From Shewanella cutis (GTDB taxonomy: Bacteria > Pseudomonadota > Gammaproteobacteria > Enterobacterales > Shewanellaceae): 64,000 nucleotides of DNA. Below, piece after piece: positions 38,489 through 46,172 of this stretch. Position 1 is the stretch's first letter; each line of letters opens with the position of its first letter. The stretch lies in assembly GCF_022410515.1 (NCBI RefSeq), contig NZ_JACSDI010000013.1:39251-103250 (forward strand), in the 5' to 3' direction. The notes beneath the pieces are model-generated. The model was not told the origin of the DNA, did no database searches, and saw only the letters and a program-made list of their open reading frames with translations. The translations under genes were made by a program, and so were the position numbers.

Positions 38489-39712
38489 ATGCACACCACT
38501 TACACAATTGGCGAACTCGAGTCGTTCTTAATTGCTATCTTCGTGCTGTTTATTGGCCATTCCATTAATCGCCATGTGCGTGTTTTTAAACAATACAATA
38601 TTCCAGAGCCTATTGTTGGTGGGCTTGTCGTTGCCGCTGTCATCGCCTTTTTGCATTTTCAAGACATCACCCTCGCCTTTAGCCTGCCCATGCAAAACAC
38701 CTTAATGCTGATGTTTTTCAGCACCATAGGTTTATCGGCGAACTATAAGCTACTACTGAGTGGCGGTAAGAAAGTGTTTATTTTTCTTGGCGTGGCTTCG
38801 GTTTATATCATTATTCAAAATGCCGTTGGTGTGAGTCTCGCGAGCCTGTTAGGGTTAGATCCTATTCTTGGCCTTATTGCAGGTTCCATTACCCTTTCAG
38901 GCGGACACGGTACTGGCGTCGCTTGGTCGCAAACCTTTGCCGAAAATTATGGCATTAACACCTTAGAACTCGCGATGGCGGCGGCAACCTTTGGACTCGT
39001 TATGGGCGGGATCATCGGCGGCCCCGTCGCACAGCGATTAATTAGCAAGCACAACCTTGTTTCAAGCTATGGCGTTGGTCGAAAGCACCACGCCACTCAT
39101 CCGCAATTGGTCACCTATGATCAGCTCGAAGAAGACCAAGTTACCGCCAAAACGATTATAGAAACCCTGTTTGTACTGCTGTTTTGTGTCGCTGGAGCGA
39201 AATGGTTTTCTATGCTGGTCAGCGAATACGGACTTAATTGGCTCAAAATGCCGGACTTTGTCTATGCATTATTTCTCGGCGTTGTGATAGCCAACATCAC
39301 CGAAGTCACTCGCGGTTACAAACCCCATACTGAGAGTATCGATGTGATTGGCACGGTGGCACTGTCATTATTCCTCTCTATGGCCTTGATGAACCTTAAA
39401 TTGTGGGAAATTTTAGATCTCGCCATCCCGTTACTCATCATCCTAGTCGTACAAACCGTTGTGCTCGCTGTGTTTGCCTATTTTGTGACCTTTAAAATAA
39501 TGGGTAGCAACTATGATGCGGCGGTGATCACCGGAGGCCACTGCGGCTTTGGTATGGGTGCTACCCCCACGGCAGTAATGAATATGGGAGCGCTGGTGTC
39601 GCGCACTGGCCCTTCGCCCCAAGCTTTTATGGTGGTGCCAATTGTGGGCGCGTTCTTTATCGATATCGTCAATTTAATCGTCCTGCAGGGCTACCTCAGC
39701 TTTATCATGTAG
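38489..39712 (+). CDS. gltS: Sodium/glutamate symporter GltS
   Basis: Imports glutamate with sodium. The 407-residue protein has ten or more membrane segments, and two inverted repeat halves each with a conserved re-entrant loop: 'LSGGHGTGVAWSQTFAENYG' and, near the C-terminus, 'ITGGHCGFGMGATPTAVMNM'. 'FFSTIGLSANYKLLLSGGKK' between helices is typical. It is flanked by a gene-free stretch and a strong terminator, so it is a single unit. Confidence 0.95.
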   Translation: MHTTYTIGELESFLIAIFVLFIGHSINRHVRVFKQYNIPEPIVGGLVVAAVIAFLHFQDITLAFSLPMQNTLMLMFFSTIGLSANYKLLLSGGKKVFIFLGVASVYIIIQNAVGVSLASLLGLDPILGLIAGSITLSGGHGTGVAWSQTFAENYGINTLELAMAAATFGLVMGGIIGGPVAQRLISKHNLVSSYGVGRKHHATHPQLVTYDQLEEDQVTAKTIIETLFVLLFCVAGAKWFSMLVSEYGLNWLKMPDFVYALFLGVVIANITEVTRGYKPHTESIDVIGTVALSLFLSMALMNLKLWEILDLAIPLLIILVVQTVVLAVFAYFVTFKIMGSNYDAAVITGGHCGFGMGATPTAVMNMGALVSRTGPSPQAFMVVPIVGAFFIDIVNLIVLQGYLSFIM

Positions 39713-39726
39713 CCAAACAATAATAA

Positions 39727-39753
39727 AAATGGCGCCTAGAAAGGCGCCATTTT
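39727..39753. terminator. Bidirectional terminator between gltS and lepB
   Basis: AAATGGCGCC-TAGAAA-GGCGCCATTTT is symmetrical with A and T tails, and lies between two convergent genes. Confidence 0.85.
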
Positions 39754-39767
39754 ATCTATGCAAAAAC

Positions 39768-40430
39768 TTAAAAATCTTGCATTAAACGTTCTGGCCGCGG
39801 TAAGTAATAATTATCATAATCCAGTGAGAAAACCAGCGAACTTGAACGGCCCACAATTTCATCTCGGGGCACAAAGCCTATTACCCGAGAATCGGCACTG
39901 TTATCTCGATTATCCCCTAGTACCAAATAATGGTTATCAGGCACCGTAACAGGGCCAAAATTAGCCAGCTGTGAGGGCTGCGGATTGAGGCGAATACTGT
40001 GCACTATGCCGAGGAGTTCCTCCTGCCACTCGGTGACATTCGCTGGCGAAGAGGCACTTAATGCTTGCGATGTATAAACGAGTGGTTTGCCATTTAAATA
40101 CAAGCGATTATCTTGCATCATCACAGTATCACCGGGTACGGCAATCACCCGCTTAATCAGCTTTTTATCGGCCTTTTTAGAGTCGAATACGACAATATCC
40201 CCACGCACAGGATCTGCCAGTTTGACTAACGCGATATGCGTAAATGGCACTCTGATATCGTAAGCCATCTTATTCACTAGAATGCGGTCGCCCTCGACAA
40301 TCGTAGGCAACATAGAACCTGTCGGCACCGTATTCCAATCAGCCACCGCACTTCTAAACACCAGCATTAAACTGATAAACAACAAAAAAGAGCCGTAATC
40401 CTTGAGCAAAGTTCTTATTCCTTTAAACAT
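39768..40430 (-). CDS. lepB: Signal peptidase I (short second copy)
   Basis: Cleaves signal peptides from exported proteins at the inner membrane. The serine-lysine dyad is visible: S39 in 'VPTGSMLPTI' and K93 in 'KLIKRVIAVPGD', with 'LGDNRDNSADSR' as box E. At 220 residues it has only one N-terminal membrane segment (about 10-30) and lacks the second helix of E. coli LepB (324). It is not next to lepA or rnc, where the main copy sits in relatives, so it is probably a second, specialised peptidase. A GAGGA ribosome site selects the ATG at 40430 over a GTG four codons earlier. Confidence 0.87.
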   Translation of the reverse strand: MFKGIRTLLKDYGSFLLFISLMLVFRSAVADWNTVPTGSMLPTIVEGDRILVNKMAYDIRVPFTHIALVKLADPVRGDIVVFDSKKADKKLIKRVIAVPGDTVMMQDNRLYLNGKPLVYTSQALSASSPANVTEWQEELLGIVHSIRLNPQPSQLANFGPVTVPDNHYLVLGDNRDNSADSRVIGFVPRDEIVGRSSSLVFSLDYDNYYLPRPERLMQDF

Positions 40431-40602
40431 CCTATTCCTCACTATGCGGTCATTAGCAGATTAACATCTGTAAGCAAATTAAATTAAGCGAGTCACTTAA
40501 GATAGACTCATTAAAACGCACTAAGTTCGCATCAGATAACACTTCACGACCCTCCATTGGTCAGTCGATGAAAAATACGCAAACAGATAATCTCACTCCT
40601 AA

Positions 40603-40638
40603 CAAAAAAGCACTGAGCTTATGCGGCATCAGTGCTTT
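40603..40638 (-). terminator. Terminator of the ybbAP operon
   Basis: On the minus strand AAAGCACTGA and TCAGTGCTTT pair around a 12-base loop and are followed by TTTGTTAGG. Confidence 0.75.
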
Positions 40639-40685
40639 CTATTGTTAACTTAGCATCATGTCGTTTTGTCATGGGCCAATAGCGA

Positions 40686-43205
40686 CTAATTCCCCGCCTT
40701 TAACAATTCTCCACAGGATTGATTAAGTAATTGGCGGCAGCGCCATACCCCAAGTAATGCGACTAACAGTGCGCCAGACACAGGGGCAATGGCCCACCAA
40801 GGCCAGTGCATATACACATTGAGTTCAAATACTTGGGTCTTTAACAGATACAAGGCAAATTCGGCAACGATCACCGCCAATACCCCTGCAATCCCACCAA
40901 GCAAAGCAAACTCAAATCCGGTTGCACTGCGTAATAACCAACCAGAAGCACCAAAGGTACGCAGCACTGCGAGCTCGCGCTGGCGCGTTGCCATCCCCGC
41001 TTCAGTTTGAGCGATAAGCACCAATGCACTTGCCAGCAATACAAGAACTAAGACGAGGGTCAACGACAGGGAAACCTGCTCGATAATTTGCCGAAGTTGT
41101 CCCACCATGGCGCCCACATCAATAATCGATACCGTTGGAAATTGCTGGATCAACTCGAGGATCAGCGTATTTTTCGGTGCCCCCTCGCCGCTCACCGTAT
41201 TGTTAGGTCCTTTTTCATCCAAATAGAAACTTGCCATGGAGGTATAGGCAAACGGTGCTAACGCTTCTTGAGTAAAAATCATAAAAAAGTTTGGTTGTAA
41301 TGTTTCCCAGTGCACGGCGCGAATACTGGCGATCTTAACCGTGAGCTCTTGGTTATCAATCACATAGGTCAGTTTATCACCCAATTTCACCCCTAAACGC
41401 TCGGCGACACCCGATTCCACCGACACCTCATCGGCAGCTTGATTAAATTGCCCTTCGAGTAACTCGTTATTGGCTGGCAAGGTATTACGCCAGGTGAGAT
41501 TGAGCTCGCGGGAAATCCCCACTCGGCCTTTTTCCCCCGCCTCCGCCTGCTCGTTGGAGATCAAGGTTTCGCCATTTATTTGCGTCAGTCTGCCACGAAT
41601 AACCGGGTAGATATCTGTTGCTGCAATGCCCTTTTGCGCCATAAAGTCGTTTAATGGCTTAGCATCGTCGGGAGCAATATTCACTAAAAAATAGTTAGGG
41701 GCATTCTCGGGCAGTTGCTTTTGCCACTCATTCAGTAAATCCTGCCTAAGGGCCAAAATTGTCAGTAGCAATACCAGCGCCGCACTAAAGCCCACTAATT
41801 GCACCGCATTTTGCCTAGCTCGGCGCCTTAAGCCCGCCAGCGCAAGTTGCAAGGGATTGGTGGTTTTCATGCCTACACTGTGACCGAGGCGGATCATCAC
41901 AAATCCCAAAAGGCTGAGCAGCACCCCAAGTAACAATACCGCCGCCACAACGGTTAAGGTCAATGCCCAACTTTGAGAATAAAGGTATCCCAAGAGCGCC
42001 ATCGCCCCCAAGCTTAAGAGTAAATGCAGCCACATACCCAGCTGTAACCCTTCGAGTTGCCGTTGTAATACCCGCAGCGGCGGAATGGCGAGCAATCGCA
42101 TCAAAGGATAAGCGGAAAACATAAAGGCACTGATAAGCCCTGTGCTGATGCCAAGGAGTATCGGACGCGTCAATGGTGGCGAATAGGCCGCAATTTCAGG
42201 GGGTAACAGTTGGTTAATGCCTAAATCGAGCAGTGCGCCCCCCATCAGCCCAAGTCCAATGCCAAACAGGGTTACCAGCAATAGATGTATCCCAAACAAA
42301 CACCGAATTTGTGACGATGAAGCGCCAAAGGTTTTTAGCATCGCCACCACATCATAATGACGCTGACAGTAACGCTGGGCGGCAATGCCTATCGCGGCGC
42401 AAGCAAGGGCAATACCGAGTAAGCTGGCAAGCAGTAAAAATCGCTCCGCCCGCTTTACCGCGCCAGCAATCGGTGAGTCACCTGACTGCACATCGACCCA
42501 ACGCTGAGAATTATTTAAGAGTGGTTTAACGCTGTTTTCAAAGGCAGTTAGCGCAGCTTCCTCTCCGGCAAATTGATACAGATACGTCACTCGGCTACCT
42601 GGCTGGATCACCCCTGTTTTAGCAACATCTTCTATCCGCATTAACACTACAGGCGAAGACGCAAAGGGATTAAATCCCGCATCGGGTAAGCGGCTGATTT
42701 CTTGGCTTAAGTTAAACTCGCTGTTGCCTAGCTCGAGCATTTTGGGGTATCCCAAGAGCCCACCTAAGCGGCTTTCAAACCAAATTTCATTGGCTTTGGG
42801 CAAGCCATCAGCCTTGATATCAGTCCCTTTATCTATCGCATTATCGCCTTTAAGCTCAATATGGCCTTTAAGGGGGTATCCTTGCTCAACAGCACGCACT
42901 GTCACTAACTGAAATTGATCGCCCGCATACACCATGGAGTTAAATTGCATATTGGTGACATGCTTAAGGCCAAGCTCATCGGCCTTGGCCAGAATAGTGC
43001 TATCAATTTGCACGGGGGAGTCGATAATACGATCCGCAGCAATAAATTGCGTCGCCTGGCCGTTGATAGCGACTTGCAATCGCTCACTCACCCGCGCAAG
43101 GCCACTCACAGAGAGCACCGCCAAGGTAATAGCGAGGATAATTAATAACAATTGCCCCTGTTGCAGCTCCCGCTTAAACAGGCGCCATGCCAAACTTAGC
43201 TCCAT
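40686..43205 (-). CDS. ybbP: ABC transporter permease (YbbP type, FtsX/MacB fold)
   Basis: An 839-residue membrane protein with an N-terminal helix (about 18-40), a large periplasmic domain, three helices around 250-350, four central helices (about 390-480), a second periplasmic domain, and three C-terminal helices with an FtsX-like core ('LAVLRTFGASGWLLRSATGFEFALLGG' in part). The two FtsX repeats ('VVAMLKTFGASSSQI' and 'ELAVLRTFGAS') are each present once. It belongs to the type VII (MacB-like) transporters, which use ATP to move lipids or lipoproteins rather than solutes. Its ATPase gene lies 3 bases upstream, and the pair diverges from tesA as in E. coli. Confidence 0.9.
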   Translation of the reverse strand: MELSLAWRLFKRELQQGQLLLIILAITLAVLSVSGLARVSERLQVAINGQATQFIAADRIIDSPVQIDSTILAKADELGLKHVTNMQFNSMVYAGDQFQLVTVRAVEQGYPLKGHIELKGDNAIDKGTDIKADGLPKANEIWFESRLGGLLGYPKMLELGNSEFNLSQEISRLPDAGFNPFASSPVVLMRIEDVAKTGVIQPGSRVTYLYQFAGEEAALTAFENSVKPLLNNSQRWVDVQSGDSPIAGAVKRAERFLLLASLLGIALACAAIGIAAQRYCQRHYDVVAMLKTFGASSSQIRCLFGIHLLLVTLFGIGLGLMGGALLDLGINQLLPPEIAAYSPPLTRPILLGISTGLISAFMFSAYPLMRLLAIPPLRVLQRQLEGLQLGMWLHLLLSLGAMALLGYLYSQSWALTLTVVAAVLLLGVLLSLLGFVMIRLGHSVGMKTTNPLQLALAGLRRRARQNAVQLVGFSAALVLLLTILALRQDLLNEWQKQLPENAPNYFLVNIAPDDAKPLNDFMAQKGIAATDIYPVIRGRLTQINGETLISNEQAEAGEKGRVGISRELNLTWRNTLPANNELLEGQFNQAADEVSVESGVAERLGVKLGDKLTYVIDNQELTVKIASIRAVHWETLQPNFFMIFTQEALAPFAYTSMASFYLDEKGPNNTVSGEGAPKNTLILELIQQFPTVSIIDVGAMVGQLRQIIEQVSLSLTLVLVLVLLASALVLIAQTEAGMATRQRELAVLRTFGASGWLLRSATGFEFALLGGIAGVLAVIVAEFALYLLKTQVFELNVYMHWPWWAIAPVSGALLVALLGVWRCRQLLNQSCGELLKAGN

Positions 43206-43208
43206 GGG

Positions 43209-43958
43209 TTAAGCCTCCTTGGCGCTTAATTCAAGGTTGTCATTCACATTGTGTGGTTGAGGCGCGCCCAACTCTTCTTGTAAGTGGCCGTTATCCATAA
43301 CTAATTGCCGTTGGCAGCGCTTTGCCAATTGCAAGTCGTGGGTAACTAAAATGAGCGTGGTGTGGCTTTCTTGGTTAAGTTCAAACAGCATATCGGCAAT
43401 TTTATGGCCATTAACACTGTCTAAATTGCCCGTGGGTTCATCGGCAAAAAGCACTTTAGGTTCACAAATAAAGGCCCGCGCAATCGCAACCCTTTGCTGT
43501 TCACCGCCGGATAATTGTTTAGGTAAATGGGTCAAACGGTGGGATAACCCCACCCGCCCAAGCATAGCTTCAGCCTTTTCCTTGGCATTGTTAACCCCAG
43601 CAAGCTCGGCTGGCAGCATCACATTTTCAAGGGCTGTTAAAGTGTCGACCAACATAAAGGATTGAAAAATAAAGCTCACTTTCTGCTTACGCAACGCCGC
43701 TTTTTGTTCTTCATTGAGCGGTGATAACGCCTCGCCATCAAGCCAGATCTCCCCCGCTGTTGGGGTGTCGAGCGCGGCGAGTAAGCCAAGTAACGTCGAT
43801 TTACCCGAGCCGGATGGCCCTAATATCGCCACACTTTCCCCCTGCTTGACATCTAAGTTAATGCCCTTGAGGATAGTGAGCGAACCTTCCTGAGTAGTCA
43901 CCGATTTTTCGAGGTTAACAACATTGATGGCACTATTTTTTGAAACGACGTTAGACAT
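43209..43958 (-). CDS. ybbA: ABC transporter ATP-binding protein (YbbA type)
   Basis: A 249-residue ATPase of the LolD/MacB class that works with YbbP. Walker A is 'GPSGSGKSTLLG', the signature 'LSGGEQQRVAIARAF' and Walker B 'VLFADEPTGNLD', with the H-loop 'LILVTHDLQLA'. The ATG at 43958 follows an AAGGA ribosome site by five bases; a frame six codons longer has none. It overlaps nothing upstream, and tesA starts 52 bases away on the other strand. Confidence 0.93.
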   Translation of the reverse strand: MSNVVSKNSAINVVNLEKSVTTQEGSLTILKGINLDVKQGESVAILGPSGSGKSTLLGLLAALDTPTAGEIWLDGEALSPLNEEQKAALRKQKVSFIFQSFMLVDTLTALENVMLPAELAGVNNAKEKAEAMLGRVGLSHRLTHLPKQLSGGEQQRVAIARAFICEPKVLFADEPTGNLDSVNGHKIADMLFELNQESHTTLILVTHDLQLAKRCQRQLVMDNGHLQEELGAPQPHNVNDNLELSAKEA

Positions 43959-44010
43959 AGGATCCTTCTTATACAAATCGTTTTTGCGTCAATCGCATAG
44001 ATGCAAGCCA

Positions 44011-44610
44011 ATGGCGAAAGCCTTGGTGACCTGCATCCTGTTAAGTCTGTGTGTTACCACGCCAGTTCAGGCGGCGAAAGTGTTGATCCTCGGCGATAGC
44101 TTAGGTGCAAGCTATGGCATGTCGGAACAACTCGGCTGGGTGGCGCTGCTGCAAAAAAACTTACCCGAGCATGAATTTACCAATGGTTCAGTGAGCGGTG
44201 AAACCACAGCGGGCGGTTTGCGTCGCTTGCCTGCCCTACTTGATTCCGTTGCACCCAATTTAGTGGTAGTCGAACTCGGCGGTAACGATGGTTTACGTGG
44301 ATTCCCCCCGACGCAACTTAAAAATAACCTAACCCAAATCATTACCCTAGCCAAAAATAGCGGTGCCAAAGTGCTACTGACCGAAATCATGGTACCGCCT
44401 AACTATGGCCCTCGCTACACCCAAAAGTTCACCGAAGTGTATCAAGAGATTGCCAAAGATGAGGATATTCCACTGGTCCCCTTCTTTATGAAGGAAATTG
44501 CCCCCAATCCCGAACTGATGCAAAGAGATGGCATTCATCCCAATGAAAAGGCCCAAGAGAAAATTGCCACTTGGATGCAACCTTGGATTGAAAAAGCGTT
44601 AACGCAATAA
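44011..44610 (+). CDS. tesA: Multifunctional acyl-CoA thioesterase/lysophospholipase TesA
   Basis: A periplasmic SGNH hydrolase that splits acyl-CoA, lysophospholipids and some esters. The 199-residue protein starts with a signal peptide ending 'TTPVQA', followed by the nucleophile serine in 'ILGDSLGASYG' (S30), 'ELGGNDGLRG' with the oxyanion residues and the DxxH pair in 'RDGIHPNEKAQ'. Block III 'GGNDG' and the length match E. coli TesA (208 with signal). It is divergent from ybbA-ybbP. The ribosome site is weak, but the signal peptide fixes the start. Confidence 0.95.
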   Translation: MAKALVTCILLSLCVTTPVQAAKVLILGDSLGASYGMSEQLGWVALLQKNLPEHEFTNGSVSGETTAGGLRRLPALLDSVAPNLVVVELGGNDGLRGFPPTQLKNNLTQIITLAKNSGAKVLLTEIMVPPNYGPRYTQKFTEVYQEIAKDEDIPLVPFFMKEIAPNPELMQRDGIHPNEKAQEKIATWMQPWIEKALTQ

Positions 44611-44754
44611 AATCGCTGTAATTTTAAGCTAATAAACAGTTTGCTGATGTAAACTCATATTTAAACGATAAAAACATGCTCCAACTCAACATTAGTGCCT
44701 GAGATAAACAGTAAAATTCGTGTTAGCAAATGGTTAACCCAACAAGGAGTCAAT

Positions 44755-45822
44755 ATGTCCCTTAGCCATCAGCAAAAAGTGTACATACCCAAGGAAGCTC
44801 GTACCAATCAGTACATCACCGCCGAAATCAAAGTCACGGATGAATTACTGAACCAATACCCCGATTACCATAGCTGTTATCAGACTTTAAGCCGGATTAT
44901 TTTTAACTTGGCAGAACAACACGATCTGCGTAATGTTCATGTGATCACTAACGATAAACTGCCAGTCGTGCGTTACCACACCGAGGCCTATTGTTTCCAA
45001 ACAGCTGAACAGATTCTGTTTTTCTACAATCCCGCCTATCACGAGGCACAAAATCTGTTCACTGCGGACAACTACCGCGCCCGCAAACTGCGTATCGTAT
45101 TTTTGGCCACAGGCGATGAAATCCGCAGTAACTCAGCTAATTTCCATACGCGAGTGCAAGAATTCTTAAACCAGTTAATGCCAAAGCTGCCGATCAAAGA
45201 TCTTAAAGTGAAGATCCGTGATCACCAACATTTATCCTATGATTTATTCGCAAAATCAAAAGGAAACAAAGAAACCTACGGCTATAAACTCAGAGCCATC
45301 GCACCAAGATACAAGGCCAGAAAATGTGAGCTGCCGGAAAACGTCAGCTCTCTCACTTATGTCACCGTCAGCCTGCCGCTGAGTCGCAAACTCAAACAAG
45401 GTTTACTACCAGAGTCAGCAACTGACTTTAGCCCATTATATCAACACCTTGAGGATAACTTCCTGAAAGCGGCAGCTAATAAGCAATTGACGCGGTTGGC
45501 TATGATCGCCAATGGATTAACCCCCTTAGTGCGTAACAGCAAGTTTGAAAAACTCGACAGCAAAGCCGAAGTTCAAATGATCGGTTTTGACCCTAACGCA
45601 ACCGAGCAGCAAGTGATCCGCCGCTGGGATGCCGATAACTTAGTCGAAGCCGCGCATTTTACAATTGTCGCTGGTGCGAAAGATTGCGATGATGCAGGCT
45701 ATGGCCGCTTTATGAATAATGTTGAAGCCGCACTGAAAAGCTTTGCGGCGGAGATAGGACTTGATCCCGAGCGCGAAGATCTGGTCATACGCTTCCACCA
45801 GCATATTAGCTACCTACTCTAA
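44755..45822 (+). CDS. DUF3083 family protein
   Basis: A 355-residue soluble protein with no signal or membrane segment. The sequence ('HQQKVYIPKEARTNQYITAE', 'RKLRIVFLATGDEIR', 'ANGLTPLVRNSKFEKLD', 'EREDLVIRFHQHISYLL') is what I recall of DUF3083, a family found in Shewanella and a few relatives with no known role. Start chosen at 44755, where AAGGAG sits six bases upstream, rather than a frame 20 codons longer. A perfect ten-base hairpin (AAGGATGGTT/AACCATCCTT, 45912-45940) lies after it. Confidence 0.8.
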   Translation: MSLSHQQKVYIPKEARTNQYITAEIKVTDELLNQYPDYHSCYQTLSRIIFNLAEQHDLRNVHVITNDKLPVVRYHTEAYCFQTAEQILFFYNPAYHEAQNLFTADNYRARKLRIVFLATGDEIRSNSANFHTRVQEFLNQLMPKLPIKDLKVKIRDHQHLSYDLFAKSKGNKETYGYKLRAIAPRYKARKCELPENVSSLTYVTVSLPLSRKLKQGLLPESATDFSPLYQHLEDNFLKAAANKQLTRLAMIANGLTPLVRNSKFEKLDSKAEVQMIGFDPNATEQQVIRRWDADNLVEAAHFTIVAGAKDCDDAGYGRFMNNVEAALKSFAAEIGLDPEREDLVIRFHQHISYLL

Positions 45823-46172
45823 GTTGTGTCATTGAAAGTATAAGGGCGCTCTAGCTTGTCTCTTGATCACAAGTCCTCCTGGTTAAGAGACATAGCCAAC
45901 TCAAAACCCTCAAGGATGGTTTATTACTTGAACCATCCTTCCTACACTAATGCCCTTTTTATTACACTTAATACTCACCACACAAATCTCACTAAAATAA
46001 GCATCTTAAGTGGCCATTTTTATACCTTAAACCAATCCAAGCACCACGAACGTAGCAGGCCACATCCCTGTTATTCACTATGCATTGCACCATTTTGGCC
46101 ATATTTCACATTGCCTTTTTCTGCTCGGAGCGCATCCTGTTAACGAAATTATAACAAAAAGCAGGAGCACTT
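45823..46172. other. Gene-free interval before the beta-helix cytochrome gene
   Basis: About 350 bases. It contains the hairpin at 45912-45940, probably the end of the DUF3083 transcript, and a GCAGGAGCA ribosome site for the next gene. A 95-codon frame starting from TTG shows no protein-like composition, and I reject it. Confidence 0.5.

Noticed and set aside
45856..46143. A 95-codon plus-strand frame from a TTG codon.
   Set aside because: No ribosome site, biased composition and it spans an obvious hairpin.
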